A DNA stretch of 64,000 nucleotides from Ashinkailepas kermadecensis. Taxonomy: Eukaryota; Arthropoda; Thecostraca; Neolepadidae. Below the pieces are notes generated by a model, which was not told the origin of the DNA, made no database searches, and saw only the letters and a list, made by a program, of their open reading frames with translations. Position numbers and translations under genes: made by a program. Each line of letters opens with the position of its first letter. Positions within the stretch are counted from its first letter, which is position 1. Where the stretch lies: the NCBI GenBank assembly GCA_034440615.1, contig JAOTOM010005147.1, positions 186,001 through 250,000 on the forward strand. Direction: 5' to 3'. Positions 38,870 to 48,468 of the stretch are shown piece by piece.

Positions 38870-38965
38870 GGTAGTGTCAGTGGGTAGCTTAACAGTAGTG
38901 GGTAGCTTAACAGTAGTGGGTAGCTTAGCAGTAGTGGGTAGCTTAGCAGTAGAGGGTAGCTTACC
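38870..38965. repeat. 18-bp minisatellite, about 5 copies
   Basis: Units GTGGGTAGCTTAACAGTA, with later copies GTGGGTAGCTTAGCAGTA. The minus-strand LLLSYP peptide repeat seen here is a period artefact. Confidence 0.9.
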
Positions 38966-39341
38966 GGAAGGGCTTTCGTGCGTCTGGTTACCGCCACCTC
39001 GAACGCTGTGCCCACGAGCTTGAAAACTCCCTGTACCCGCGGACGTTTGTAGGGTGAGCGTGTCGAAGAGACTTGGCCAACAGCGTGATGAGTGCTGGGG
39101 TCTGCTCTGTACCGGAGTCTGCTCTGTGCCGGAGTCTGCTCTGTGCCGGAGTCTGCTCTGTGCGGCCTTGCATGTATCGCTGGTTCACGAGAATCATGTC
39201 ATTTACCGGACTCGTTTTCTTGTTAACCATTTAGGCACGTGATTGTGTTTTGGTAGCGGAGGACCCCGACAGATCGTGTCCGGGAGCATTCATAACATCC
39301 AATGTTCATTTACTCTCAAAGTTCATAACCAGTACCATGCG

Positions 39342-39499
39342 AGGGGACGAGTGGTCTAGGGGTAAGATGCTCGTCTCGCAATCGAAAGATTGTGGGTTCG
39401 AATCTCACCTGTCGCTACTCTTCGCCCGCGACCAATCGGCGTGAGAGATTGGCGACGCTATATGACTCCACGGTCGACGTGTCGTAAAACCAATAACCA
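39342..39499 (+). mobile_element. tRNA-derived SINE, copy 1, with 14-bp target-site duplication
   Basis: The 158-bp element has a tRNA-like head (A-box region TGGTCTAGGGG, B box GGTTCGAATCTC at about 39395-39406). The body contains a 6-bp stem hairpin (CCAATC 39432-39437, GATTGG 39447-39452, 9-nt loop), and the element ends GTCGTAAAACCAATAACCAA. It is flanked by the perfect direct repeat ACCAGTACCATGCG at 39328-39341 and 39500-39513, which proves insertion by target-primed reverse transcription. Copy 2 at 49705 is nearly identical and the same length. Confidence 0.93.
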
Positions 39500-39886
39500 A
39501 CCAGTACCATGCGCATAAATCACCAGACCACATTCGGCGGTGCACCCAAGAAGTTGCCGGTGCATGCTGCTGGTGCTCTGCTGCCACATGTTGAGAGAAA
39601 CTGTACACGGCTACAATATTTCCACCCCAGGGGCATTACCGACTTCTCTTGCATACAATTGTTCAACTATTTTTGATGTTATGAACATTGGAAGTGCAGA
39701 ACGCTCCGTTTGATGGCAGTTTTGGAGGTTGTGAACTTTTGGCAGGAAATGAACCTTGGATGTTATGATACGGACCCCACGGGTCGTACCAAAGGATCAC
39801 TCGATATGCTGATGAACAGAAAGGCCTTGTGCACCCTCGACCAATTCGTTTGTCTAACCGTCGGTCTTCCATGTGCTGTGCTGCAG

Positions 39887-40183
39887 GAGTTGAGTCGGAA
39901 CGCCGCCGACCGTAGTTGCCGACTGCGCTCGCTAGAGGCGCTGCTGGCCCAGCTGCAGCGGCACGTGTCGGCGCACAGCTGCCAGCTGCAGCTGACCGAG
40001 CTGTCGGCGCAGCTGGACCAGCTGGTCGGCCGCCTGGAGCTGAGCGTGGGCCAGGCGCTGGCGCTGCAGCTACGCATGCTCACCGTGCGCCAGAACTGTG
40101 CCCGCCTGGACGAGTGGGTGCGCCGCGCTCGCAGCACGGTGTCCGACGACACGCCCTCTGAACAGAAGCTCGCCCAGCACCAG
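39887..40183 (+). CDS. Msp300: Nesprin exon: spectrin-type helical segment (99 aa)
   Basis: Acceptor GTGCTGCAG|GAGTTG, donor CACCAG|GTGAGC, phase 0 on both sides (297 nt). The product begins ELSRNAADRSC and ends EQKLAQHQ. It is strongly helical with heptad-like Leu spacing (LSAQLDQLVGRLEL) and a Trp in RLDEWVRRAR, typical of the conserved position in spectrin repeats. It joins in frame to LVPQLQ of the giant exon. The open frame runs into the intron on both sides, so splice sites rather than stops set the limits. Much more GC-rich than the repeats of the giant exon. Confidence 0.88.
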
Positions 40184-41127
40184 GTGAGCATTGACTCGGT
40201 GTCCGGCTACAAGCGACCGGTCAACTGGCTCTGTTGCCGGCACACCGCCTATGCGCCCGTTAAGCCCAAATAAATGACTAGCGTATTCGCCCAGGTGGTC
40301 TGGTCCGTCTGATACATTGCTCGATCTTGAGATTGGAATTGCAGTGCAGGTGTGCGAGTTTTCAGCCAAATGGTTCGGTTTTGATCCGACGCGTGTTCGT
40401 TGTGTGGTGACGAGAGACCGATATGTGAGATATGTGAAAGAGAGTTCGCAGGATGTTTAGTATGTGATGCTATCTGTTTTCCTAACAGTTCCTTAGCACT
40501 GATAATCGCCCGTCAGACATGCAGCTTGACATTCTGACCGCCTCGCTACCCGGGATCGAAGTGGGAAAACCGTACGTGTATGCGGGATTCCAAACCACAT
40601 CGAAATATCCGGACATGACCGTGCCGATTCCGCAGCGACATTTGCAGCCTGGATCCCTCGCACGAGTGTTTTCACACTTCCAACCAGAGATTATACTCGA
40701 ATATTTCATCGTTTGTGCATGCTGAGTGACAGATCAACCGGAATGCAGATACCAGCAACAAGCTGAACAGAGCTAAACCACGCCTTGGAGATTTGCCGTC
40801 GCGTTATATCGGATCCAGGAGGGACGGGGCGACCCTGTTGTGTACATCGTACATCGAGCATGCATAAGCTACCCACCACCCATTCTTTGCGATGATGAGA
40901 GACGACGATGAGAGAGATGCGAAATGATCACAATTTGTGTTCGAAGCGCCCTTCGATCCAAACAACTAACTATGAGCGAGAATGATCAAAACTGGTCTAA
41001 GCGCCCTAAAGCCCAAATAACTAACTAACTAACAAACAACTAACCAGCCGCCGTCTGGTGCTGTGCTGTACTGCTGTACTATGCTGCTGGCGGTGCCGGC
41101 TGCTGTGCTACGCCGTGCGTCTGTGAG
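40184..41127 (+). other. Intron 2 with SINE-like tail fragments
   Basis: GT to AG. Contains two copies of the CGCCC(N)TAAAGCCCAAATAA tail sequence (40251-40275 and about 40994-41046, the latter ending in a TAAC repeat). No other feature is recognised. The acceptor at 41126-41127 (CTGTGAG) has a weak pyrimidine tract but is the only AG between the upstream stop and the helical frame that keeps phase 0. Confidence 0.75.
40994..41046 (+). mobile_element. 3' tail of a dispersed SINE-like repeat, (TAAC)n end
   Basis: GCGCCCTAAAGCCCAAATAA followed by CTAACTAACTAAC. The same tail recurs at 8598-8617 (minus), 14139-14161 (minus), 40251-40275, 43939-43970 and 58362-58400. The better copies begin ATGGTCGATGCGCCCTAAAG. 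The 5' parts are not recognisable, so this is a truncated or old family. Confidence 0.7.
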
Positions 41128-41790
41128 ATGAGCCTGACTCGGGCCGGCGTGCGGCGGCAGGAGCTGCGGGACCAGCTGGAGACGATGGAGCACCTGGCGG
41201 CGAGCACCGGCGACGAGCTGGACGCGGCGCTAGCCACGCTGGCCGTGTCCGACGAGCAGCTGCAGCGCTGCCTGCTGGACCAGACGCGCCGCAGGCTGGC
41301 CGAGCAGGCTGCCGTGCTGCGGGCGGCCGACGCGCTCCGCCGCCGCGACCTCACCTGGCTGGAGCGACGCGCGGCCGCCGCGCTGGCCGCCGCCGACGTC
41401 GACGACGAGCTGGCGCCGGCCGTGACCTCGCTGCAGCTCACCCACCGGCAGCTGCAGCAGCTGGAGGGCTGGGCCGGCCGCGCACTGCCCGACGAGCCCG
41501 ACCGGCTGCAGCAGCGGCTGCAGCTGGCGCAGCTGGCCGATGGCGCCGGACGCCTGCGCAGACGGGTGGCCGCCCGTCTGGCGACGCTGACGCCGCTGCG
41601 CGACCAGCTGGCGACGATCCGCGGCGCCGAGATGACGCTCTACCGGCGCATCATGCTGCTGGAGCTGCTCAGAAAGAACGGCTCGGCGGCGCGTGCCGGT
41701 CACGTGCCGCAGCTGCAGGCGGAGGTGACGGCACTGCGGCAGGCTGTGGCAACAATCAGGAAGAAACACCCGCAATGCCACGCACTCGAG
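41128..41790 (+). CDS. Msp300: Nesprin exon: about two spectrin repeats (221 aa)
   Basis: Acceptor CTGTGAG|ATGAGC, donor CTCGAG|GTACTA, 663 nt, phase 0 on both sides. The product runs MSLTRAGVRRQ to KKHPQCHALE. It is continuous amphipathic helix, rich in Leu/Ala/Arg/Gln, with Trp in LTWLERRAAAAL and QQLEGWAGRAL at positions expected in helix A of spectrin repeats. The exon is extremely GC-rich. The initial Met is probably not a start codon but the first codon after the splice site, because the flanking exons fit the same frame. Confidence 0.85.
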
Positions 41791-42895
41791 GTACTATTCA
41801 TTGTTGGTGGGCTCTTGTCGCTTTTGGCAAAAGTTTGTTGTGATGTGGTGAAGGTCAGATGGTTGTTTCAATCTGGCCAGGGTCGGAGGGTTATTTTGAT
41901 ATGAGCAAAGGGTTGCTTTGATGTAGCTAAGGACAGAGGGTTGTTGAATGTAATGTGGCTGGGATGGAGGGTTGTTTGATGTGATGAGTGACAGATGGTT
42001 GTTTTAGTGCACTGGCCAGAGTCTAAGGGCTGTGACGCGGGAACTTCACATGTTACCGAGAACATGCTTGATGTGGTGATGATTTTGAAGGCGACATAAA
42101 AGGATTTAAATGGATAAGATGATTATGACAAGTTAATGGGGCAGATCTTATCACGACGGAACTCTATAGGCTCGTGGGAACGACCCGATCTGTGGTCTCT
42201 GTACATAGCTATCTAATGCTACTTAGCGATTAGAGATTAGGCGCATCAATATGTGCACTTACCGTGTATGCTCTCAATAGCCCTGGATGATGATAGATGC
42301 CGCATAGTCCAGTTGAAGTGACAACATGAATGCTCAGGTAGCTAATAGGTCTTTCATCGATATAGCGGTGTTGCTTGGTGCCATTGTTGGCAAGTAGTTC
42401 CAACTGGAACGGCTTCTTTCTTAGCGATTACAAATTGTGGGCTCCAGGGAGCTTCATCAGCAGCATATGCGGAACCAAAATAACGGCCGACGGTCTATCT
42501 TACAGCGCGACAGCTGGTCTCACAGAGTCTCAACGCTTATCTTACAGCGTTCGACAGCTGGTGTCACTGAATCCTCCCACAGCTAGGGCTGCGTAGCCTT
42601 TGAGGCTGGAGTTGCACCCCCAATGTCAAACTTGTGCAGCCTTTGATTCTCAGGCTGTATCTCCATTGTCAAAGTTGTGCAGTCTTTAAGCCTGGAGCTG
42701 CATTTCCAACGACAAAGTCGGCACAGCCGTGCGGTGGCGTGACTGATCTGAGCTGTCTCTGAGCTGCCTCTGAGCTGCCTCTGAGCTGCCTCTGAGCTTC
42801 CTCTGAACTTAGCCATCCGGCAGTCTCGGAGTTCCTCAGAGCTGTGGTGTTGCCACGGCGGGGACTATAGCCGCGCTGTGCTGTGTGCCCGTCAG
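41791..42895 (+). other. Intron 3
   Basis: GT to AG (GTGCCCGTCAG). Contains loosely repeated GGGTTGTTTGATGTGATG-like phrases (41830-42010) and a short GAGCTGCCTCT tandem (42745-42805, about 11-bp unit, 5-6 copies). No other exon is recognised. Confidence 0.75.
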
Positions 42896-43111
42896 GTGAC
42901 CGAGACGGAGATCGGCGAGCTGTGCGGGCGGCTGCGCTCGCTGGCAGACGGGCGGCCGGACGACAGGCAACCGGCCGCCGACGCACTCGCCGCCAGTCTC
43001 GGCCAGCTGACGGCCTGTATCACTGAGGTGGAGCAGCAGCGGGCGCTGGCGCAAGGCCGAGGTGGCTGCTCCACTGTCCAACACCTGCAGGGCAGGGCCC
43101 ACCAGCTACAG
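42896..43111 (+). CDS. Msp300: Nesprin exon: helical segment (72 aa)
   Basis: Acceptor GCCCGTCAG|GTGACC, donor GCTACAG|GTGAGG, 216 nt, phase 0 on both sides. The product runs VTETEIGELCGRLR to GRAHQLQ. It is helical with Leu/Ala/Gln heptads, part of one spectrin repeat. It is flanked by exons of the same character, with only a 172-nt intron after it. Confidence 0.85.
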
Positions 43112-43283
43112 GTGAGGTCTGGCACGGTGTAATGATGATCATGATTGTTTGCCGTTTATGGGGCAATCGGGCCGCTAGCGACGTTGCGTTGTTCGTTGTT
43201 ACCCCCACGATGATGTGCTGTGATGAGGGGTGTTGTGACCGCGCCACGTGGCTACCGTCTTCACCGACTACACCCGTCGTCAG

Positions 43284-43886
43284 GCGGCGCAGCAACACGT
43301 GCGGACGGTGGCGGTGCCGGACGGCGGTGTCGGCGAGCTGTCGGCGCTGCTGTCGGCCGGCTGTCGGCGCCAGCAGCAGGAGGCGGCCGACGCGCTGGCC
43401 GAGGCCGGCGAGTGGTGCCACTCTGCGGCCGCCGGCTGGCAGCGGCTGGCCGAGCAGCTGGCCGCCGTCGAGGCGTGGCTGACGTCCGCCGAGGCGGCGG
43501 GCCCGCCGGCGTCGGACGTGGCGTCGCAGCAGCTCGCCCTGGGTCACTGTCGCCGCCTGCTGGACGCGCTGGCGGCCGGCGGCCAGGCGGCTCGCCAACC
43601 GCTCGACCAGCTGCTCGCCCGGCTGGGAGACGCCGCCGGCCGGCTGGACGAGCTGGTGGCGCAGCAGCAGCAGCCGGCCGACGTGGCGCCGCTGGCGGCC
43701 GCGCAGACGCGCCGGCTGGCCGCCGTGCGCCACCAGCTGCAGCTGCCGGCCGACGGCCGGCCGGAGCTGCCGCAGCTGCAGGCGGTGCAGCTGGTGGCGG
43801 CCGCTGAGGTGGCGCACGAGCTGCGCCAGCTGTGCGTGACGGCCGCCACGGCGAAGCTGCGCGCCGAGGCAACACGCCTGCTACAC
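43284..43886 (+). CDS. Msp300: Nesprin exon: about two spectrin repeats (201 aa)
   Basis: Acceptor CCGTCGTCAG|GCGGCG; an alternative AG at 43291-43292 (GCGCAG|CAACAC) would keep the frame and drop three residues. Donor CTACAC|GTGAGT. 603 nt, phase 0. Helical throughout, with Trp in GEWCHSAAAGWQRL and AVEAWLTSAEAAG, a classical spectrin helix A/B pattern. A stretch of dense GGCC/CAGCAG codons makes the antisense strand open as well. The minus-strand frames are shadows. Confidence 0.87.
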
Positions 43887-44252
43887 GTGAGTCGATCCTG
43901 ACCGTGGTATCTAGCTGATTCACCTCTATATGATCGCCATGGTCGATACGCCATAAAGCCCAAATAACTATCCGACTCATCTTGCCCAGCTGACCGTACG
44001 TCGACTGGATGGGCCACTGCTTCAGCTACGGTACCGTGTCGGGCGTGTTAGACGTGCCGATGCGCTGCGCAGTGTTCGAGTAGCTTCACATGGCAATGCT
44101 TCCTGTGCAGAGGTCGTGTCAGACGTACTCTATGCCAGTTCCACCGCTTCACGTGACGTCCAGTCGCGGGATGACCGCCATCATTGTGCCGCGTCCTGGT
44201 GCATCTTCTCCTGCTTCTCCCGACATTCGCACCGGCAATGCTTGGCTTGCAG
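43887..44252 (+). other. Intron 5 with a repeat-tail fragment
   Basis: GT to AG (TTGGCTTGCAG). 43939-43970 matches the dispersed tail ATGGTCGATACGCCATAAAG plus CCCAAATAAC. Nothing else is recognised. Confidence 0.7.
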
Positions 44253-44435
44253 GACTGGAAGAGCCTGGTGGTTGTTCGACTGATGAACCGGTACGAGTCG
44301 GCCGTGTCGGCCGTTGTTCAGTCGGCCGGCACGCACGGGGTCCACGAGGCTGTCTATGGGGAGCTGGCCAAGTGCCTGCCGTCGACCGAGGTGTACAGCC
44401 AGCATCCCGAGTCTTTCGGCGCTGTCAGAACACAG
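44253..44435 (+). CDS. Msp300: Nesprin exon: helical segment (61 aa)
   Basis: Acceptor GGCTTGCAG|GACTGG, donor AACACAG|GTGCGT, 183 nt, phase 0 on both sides. The product runs DWKSLVVVRLMNRYE to GAVRTQ. The early DWK is like the conserved Trp of spectrin repeat helix A. Codon use is less GC-extreme than in neighbouring exons. The open frame upstream and downstream of the splice sites is intronic. Confidence 0.83.
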
Positions 44436-44745
44436 GTGCGTAGCACCGGTAGTCAACTGGAAAGAACACAACCATCTGGAAGATGTCAACGGCCACGGAA
44501 TGACTTCTTGTGTATCTCCACTGATATCTTAGGCTATTGCGCTTTTCCGAACGTACACACTTGCCATGTCAATGTATATTTGCAGATATATCCTGGCTAT
44601 CATAGTTTTCATTTAACTGTAGAATTAAGTGCAATTATTTCCATTTATCCTTTATTTATTGTGACCAGTTGAGGTGATTGTATGTGTTTTGTCGGTGAGA
44701 CCAGTGACGCTCCGTGTTCGTGCTAACTCTGGCTGCCTGTTCCAG
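44436..44745 (+). other. Intron 6
   Basis: A 310-nt AT-rich intron, GT to AG (GCCTGTTCCAG). No feature seen. Confidence 0.75.
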
Positions 44746-45476
44746 ACGGCCGAAGCGATATTGGCCGTCCACAGGGACATCCTGTCAGCGTCCATCATCC
44801 CGTCATCACCGAGCGGCAGCGGCTCGACACGGAAGGACGCGGCGCCCCAGCTGGCGCTGCTCCTGCACCACCTGGCCGCCCTGCGCGGCGAGCCGGCCCT
44901 CCTGGAGGCCAACCTGCGCGGTCGCTGTCTCACCTGGCTGCGGCTGACAGAGGCGGAGCGGCTGCGCCTGCAGCGGCTGCCGCTGCGGCCGGCCGAGCTG
45001 GCCGCGCGCCGCTGCCTGCTGGCCGCGCTGGCCGAGCGGCTGCCGCGCGGCGAGCGACTGCTGGCCGAGGCACGCCGCTGCCGCTGCGACACGCGCCCGC
45101 TCGACGCGCGGCTCGCCGAGCTGCACGCCGACCTCGCCTCGTGGGCGACGTACGTGGCGCACGTGGCGGACGCCTGGCGCCGGCACGGACAGCTGACGTC
45201 GGACGTGAGCGGCGCGCTGGACCAGCTGGAGCGCGACCTGGCAGCCGGTACTGCCGACTGGAGCCGGGAGCGGCTGGACGGCGTGCAGCGCCTGCTGGAG
45301 CAGGCCGACCCGCAGCTCGCCGTGTTCGGCACCGTGATGGAGGCGCGCGACACGGCCGGCGCGGCCGACGCGACGGCGCAGCTGCGGACGCGCCTGCTGC
45401 TGCTGCGCCTGATGCTGGCCGTCGCCACGCAGCGCCAGCTGGACGACGACAGCTGCCGGCGGCTGAGGCAGCTCCG
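44746..45476 (+). CDS. Msp300: Nesprin exon: more than two spectrin repeats (243 aa + 2 nt)
   Basis: Acceptor CTGTTCCAG|ACGGCC, donor AGCTCCG|GTGAGG at 45476/45477. 731 nt, ending with two bases (CG) of an Arg codon that is completed by T at 46911. The product runs TAEAILAVHRDIL to RRLRQL. It is highly helical and Leu/Arg/Ala-rich, with Trp in CLTWLRLTEAERL, ASWATYVAHVADAW and ADWSRERLDGVQRL. This is one of only two junctions in the window that are not phase 0, and the matching phase of the next exon supports both. Confidence 0.88.
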
Positions 45477-46910
45477 GTGAGGAGGGAAGGGAGGCCGCGG
45501 GTCTGGCGGTACTGCTGAATGCCTCATTTGTCAGACGTGGTCGGGTGGTGCTGCTGATGCTTCATTTGTCAGACGTGGTCGGTGGTGCTGCTGATGCCTC
45601 CGTCGGCAGCAGTGTTCTGGTGGAGCTGCTCATACCACCGCCACCAGAAGTGGTCCGGTGGTCCGAGAGCGTGATCTGGTGGGACGGACGACAGCGGGAC
45701 AGTGCACAATGCAGGAGCACTGTGCACCGTTCCTAGAATGAATGTGTGCTGGGAGGGAGAAAGAAGGTGACCGGTGGCAGCAGGCTGGTCTACTTGACTG
45801 AACCTTGCACAGATAGCTGGTCACGTGCTCTTCTAATGCATTCACATTTTCCTTCCAGCTTGCCAAACCGTTGTGATGCACAACAACTCGATTAATGCAA
45901 TTATGCATGTGGAAGCGTTGTACTGTGCTCCAGCGAGCCAGTCGGAATGTCGTGCAACCTGTCGCAATGCAATATACTTCCTGTACACGCTCCCCGCTGC
46001 AAGTGCTGCTCTTGTGCTTCGCTCTGCAGAATGTGCCGGTTGTAATTTTGATTATTGTGGCTTTTGGAACACAGAAACAGCTTGTTGGGTGGATTGGTGG
46101 TGTTAGGTGCTGGTTGCTGGTGTCATTTGTTGTCAGCTGGTGTGTGGCTGGTGTCGACTGGCGTGTGGCTGATGTCGGCTGGTGTTAGCTGGTATGTGAC
46201 TGGTGTCGGCTCGTGTCGACTGGTGTCTGCTGGTGTGTGGCTAGTGTCGGCTGGTGTCAGCTGGTGTGTGGCTGATGTCGGCTGGTGTTAGCTGGTATGT
46301 GACTGGTGTCTGCTGGTGTCGACTGGTGTCTGCTGGTGTGTGGCTAGTGTCGGCTGGTGTCTGCTGGTGTGTGGCTAGTGTCAGCTGGTATCAGCTGGTG
46401 TGTGGCTGATGTCGGCTGGTGTTAGCTGGTATGTGACTGGTGTCGGCTGGTGTCGACTGGTGTCTGCTGGTGTGTGGCTAGTGTCGGCTGGTGTCAGCTG
46501 GTGTGTGGCTGATGTCGGCTGGTGTTAGCTGGTATGTGACTGGTGTCTGCTGGTGTCGACTGGTGTCTGCTGGTGTGTGGCTGGTGTCTGCTGATGCTAG
46601 CTGGTATGTAGCAGGTGTCGGCTGGTATGTGGCTGGTGTCGACTGGTGTCTGCTGGTGTGTGGCTGGTGTCAGCTGGTGTGGCTGGTGTCTGCTGATGTT
46701 AGCTGGTATGTGGCAGGTGTCGGCTGGTGTCAGCTGGTGTGTGGCTGGTGTCGGCTTGTATGTGACTGGTATCGGCTGGTGTCTGCTGGTGTGTGGCTGG
46801 TGTCAGGTGGTGTGTGGCTGGTGTCTGCCGATGCTAGCTGGTATGTGGCAGGTGTCGGCTGGTGTCGGCTGGTGTCGACTGGCCCGTGACCGCTCTGTTG
46901 CCGTCGGCAG
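45477..46910 (+). other. Intron 7, partly a GT-rich minisatellite
   Basis: GT (GTGAGG) to AG (GCCGTCGGCAG). 45535-45600 has a short duplicated TCATTTGTCAGACGTGGTCGG phrase. 46090-46880 is the TGGTGTCGGCTGG minisatellite. No other exon is seen. Confidence 0.78.
46090..46885 (+). repeat. Intronic GT-rich minisatellite (CTGGTGTCGG / CTGGTGTGTGG)
   Basis: Irregular 10- and 13-bp words (GCTGGTGTCGACTGGTGTCT, GCTGGTGTGTGGCTGATGTC) are arranged in higher-order blocks of about 120 bp. It sits immediately upstream of the acceptor at 46911. Confidence 0.9.
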
Positions 46911-47109
46911 TGACCGTCTGCACGAGGCGTGGTGTCAGCACCAGACGGAGCGACTGCGCGGAGCCGACCAGACGTCACTCTGCTCCTTCCTCGAGCTGCT
47001 GCAGGTGGAGCTGCCGGCCGAGCTGGAGCAGGCCGACCGCGAGCCCGTCCCGGAGCAGCTGCAGCGTCAGCATGACGCCCGCACCCAGAAGGTCAAGTCA
47101 CTACTGGAG
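46911..47109 (+). CDS. Msp300: Nesprin exon: helical segment (66 aa after split Arg)
   Basis: Acceptor GTCGGCAG|TGACCG, donor CTGGAG|GTCAGT. 199 nt: the first base completes an Arg codon with CG from the previous exon, then 66 codons ending in phase 0. The product runs DRLHEAWCQHQTERL to KVKSLLE. HEAW is in helix A-like context, and the rest is amphipathic helix. Long open frames that extend from this exon into the following 31-bp array are artefacts. Confidence 0.87.
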
Positions 47110-47164
47110 GTCAGTGCGTCTGCCGACATCACTGCCACACTGTTCCCTAACGAGGTTACTGCCC

Positions 47165-48020
47165 GGCTGGGCACCTCACGGTCTGGCTGGGCCACTGCCG
47201 ACTGGGTCGCTGTGTGGCGGGTCACTGCCCGGCTGGGTCGCTGTATGGTGGTGCCACTGCCGACTGGGTCGCTGTGTGGCGGGTCACTGCCCGACTGGGT
47301 CGCTGTATGGTGGTGCCACTGCCGACTGGGTCGCTGTGTGGCGGGTCACTGCCCGACTGGGTCGCTGTATGGTGGTGCCACTGCCGACTGGGTCGCTGTG
47401 TGGCGGGTCACTGCCCGACTGGGTCGCTGTGTGGCGGGTCACTGCCCGACTGGGTCGCTGTATGGTGGTGCCACTGCCGACTGGGTCGCTGTGTGGCGGG
47501 TCACTGCCCGACTGGGTCGCTGTATGGTGGTGCCACTGCCGACTGGGTCGCTGTGTGGCGGGTCACTGCCCGACTGGGTCGCTGTATGGTGGTGCCACTG
47601 CCGACTGGGTCGCTGTGTGGCGGGTCACTGCCCGACTGGGTCGCTGTATGGTGGTGCCACTGCCGACTGGGTCGCTGTGTGGTGGGGCCACTGCCGACTG
47701 GGTCGCTGTGTGGCGGGTCACTGCCCGACTGGGTCGCTGTATGGTGGTGCCACTGCCGACTGGGTCGCTGTGTGGCGGGTCACTGCCCGACTGGGTCGCT
47801 GTATGGTGGGGCCACTGCCGACTGGGTCGCTGTGTGGTGGGGCCACTGCCGACTGGGTCGCTGTGTGGCGGGTCACTGCCCGACTGGGTCGCTGTGTGGT
47901 GGGGCCACTGCCGACTGGGTCGCTATGTGGCGGGTCACTGCCCGACTGGGTCGCTGTGTGGCGGGTCACTGCCCGGCTGGGTCGCTGTGTGGCGGGGTCA
48001 CTGCCCGGCTGGGTCGCTAT
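47165..48020 (+). repeat. 31-bp minisatellite, about 27 copies, dimeric organisation
   Basis: Subunit GTCACTGCCCGACTGGGTCG plus CTGTGTGGCGG (31 bp). Two variants alternate (CTGCCGACTGGGTCGCTGTG and CTGCCCGACTGGGTCGCTGT), giving a 62-bp higher-order unit. All three frames remain open because 93 bp contains no stop, hence several hundred-residue false peptides. Confidence 0.93.
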
Positions 48021-48060
48021 CTGACAGTACTTTCGTCTCACGACCAATGAGTCTGGCTTT

Positions 48061-48210
48061 CGGCGTCGGTAGCTCAGTGGTTAAGCTGAGCGTGTGGCAC
48101 GCCAGAGGTACTGGGTTCGATTCCCCGCGATGCCCGCCCTTCCTGCCAGTGTGAGAGGCAGGCGACGCCATATGTCATCAGCTGCTGAGTGCGTCGTAAA
48201 GCAACAATCC
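48061..48210 (+). mobile_element. tRNA-derived SINE, copy 3 (different tRNA head, shared body)
   Basis: The head GGCGTCGGTAGCTCAGTGGT has a good A box. The B box is GGGTTCGATTCCCC (about 48113-48126), and the acceptor-stem halves GGCGTCG and CGATGCC pair. The body shares with copies 1 and 2 the hairpin (CCTGCC 48142-48147 / GGCAGG 48157-48162, 9-nt loop), the following GCGACGCCATATG, and the CGTCGTAAA tail. Imperfect flanking repeats GAGTCTGGCTT (48049-48059) and GAGTCTGACCTT (48214-48225) look like an aged target-site duplication. Confidence 0.82.
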
Positions 48211-48333
48211 AAGGAGTCTGACCTTACCAACGCGTCCCAACGTGATTGGTCCATGCGTAAGGTAAGCTGTACACCACGTGCCGCGTAGAGCATGCAATTT
48301 GACTGACACACACACGCACCTTTGGTTGGGCAG

Positions 48334-48468
48334 ACGGTGGCTGATTTCGAACTAATGACGCCTCCACTGGAGGCCAAGCTGACCAAGATTGAGTCTATCA
48401 TGGAGAAGCCATTCCAGTTCGACACCGGAGAAAAGAAAGAACATCAGATAATGAACAAGAATAACGAG
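48334..48468 (+). CDS. Msp300: Nesprin exon: short lysine-rich segment (45 aa)
   Basis: Acceptor GGTTGGGCAG|ACGGTG, donor AACGAG|GTGAGT, 135 nt, phase 0 on both sides. The product runs TVADFELMTPPLEAK to MNKNNE. It is Lys/Glu/Met-rich and much less GC-rich than neighbouring exons, so it stands out in composition. It could be the end of one spectrin repeat plus a linker, or a cassette exon, because skipping it keeps the frame. Confidence 0.8.

Larger units (their letters stand above)
38148..39886 (+). other. Intron 1 of the series
   Basis: GT (GTGGGT) to AG (TGTGCTGCAG). Holds an 18-bp minisatellite (38880-38960), a short GGAGTCTGCTCTGTGCC array (39095-39160) and SINE copy 1 (39342-39499). 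A 9-bp inverted repeat GGAACCAAA/TTTGGTTCC lies at 38658-38680. Both flanking exons end and begin in phase 0. Confidence 0.8.
47110..48333 (+). other. Intron 8: 31-bp minisatellite plus SINE
   Basis: GT (GTCAGT) to AG (GGTTGGGCAG). Contains a long 31-bp tandem array and SINE copy 3 immediately after it. Confidence 0.8.

Noticed and set aside
39342..39415. A functional tRNA gene
   Set aside because: The cloverleaf is degenerate, the sequence continues into a shared SINE body, and target-site duplications enclose the whole unit. The same applies to 49705 and 48061.
43220..43980. Ala/Gly/Arg/Pro-rich frames on both strands around 43.2-44.0 kb
   Set aside because: Alternative frames of extremely GC-rich spectrin exons. 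The spliced frame 43284-43886 has heptads and Trp positions, and the others do not.
46615..48154. Open frames of 278-469 residues in three + strand frames
   Set aside because: They run from a genuine 66-codon exon or intron into the 31-bp minisatellite, which is open in all frames. Only 46911-47109 is supported as coding.
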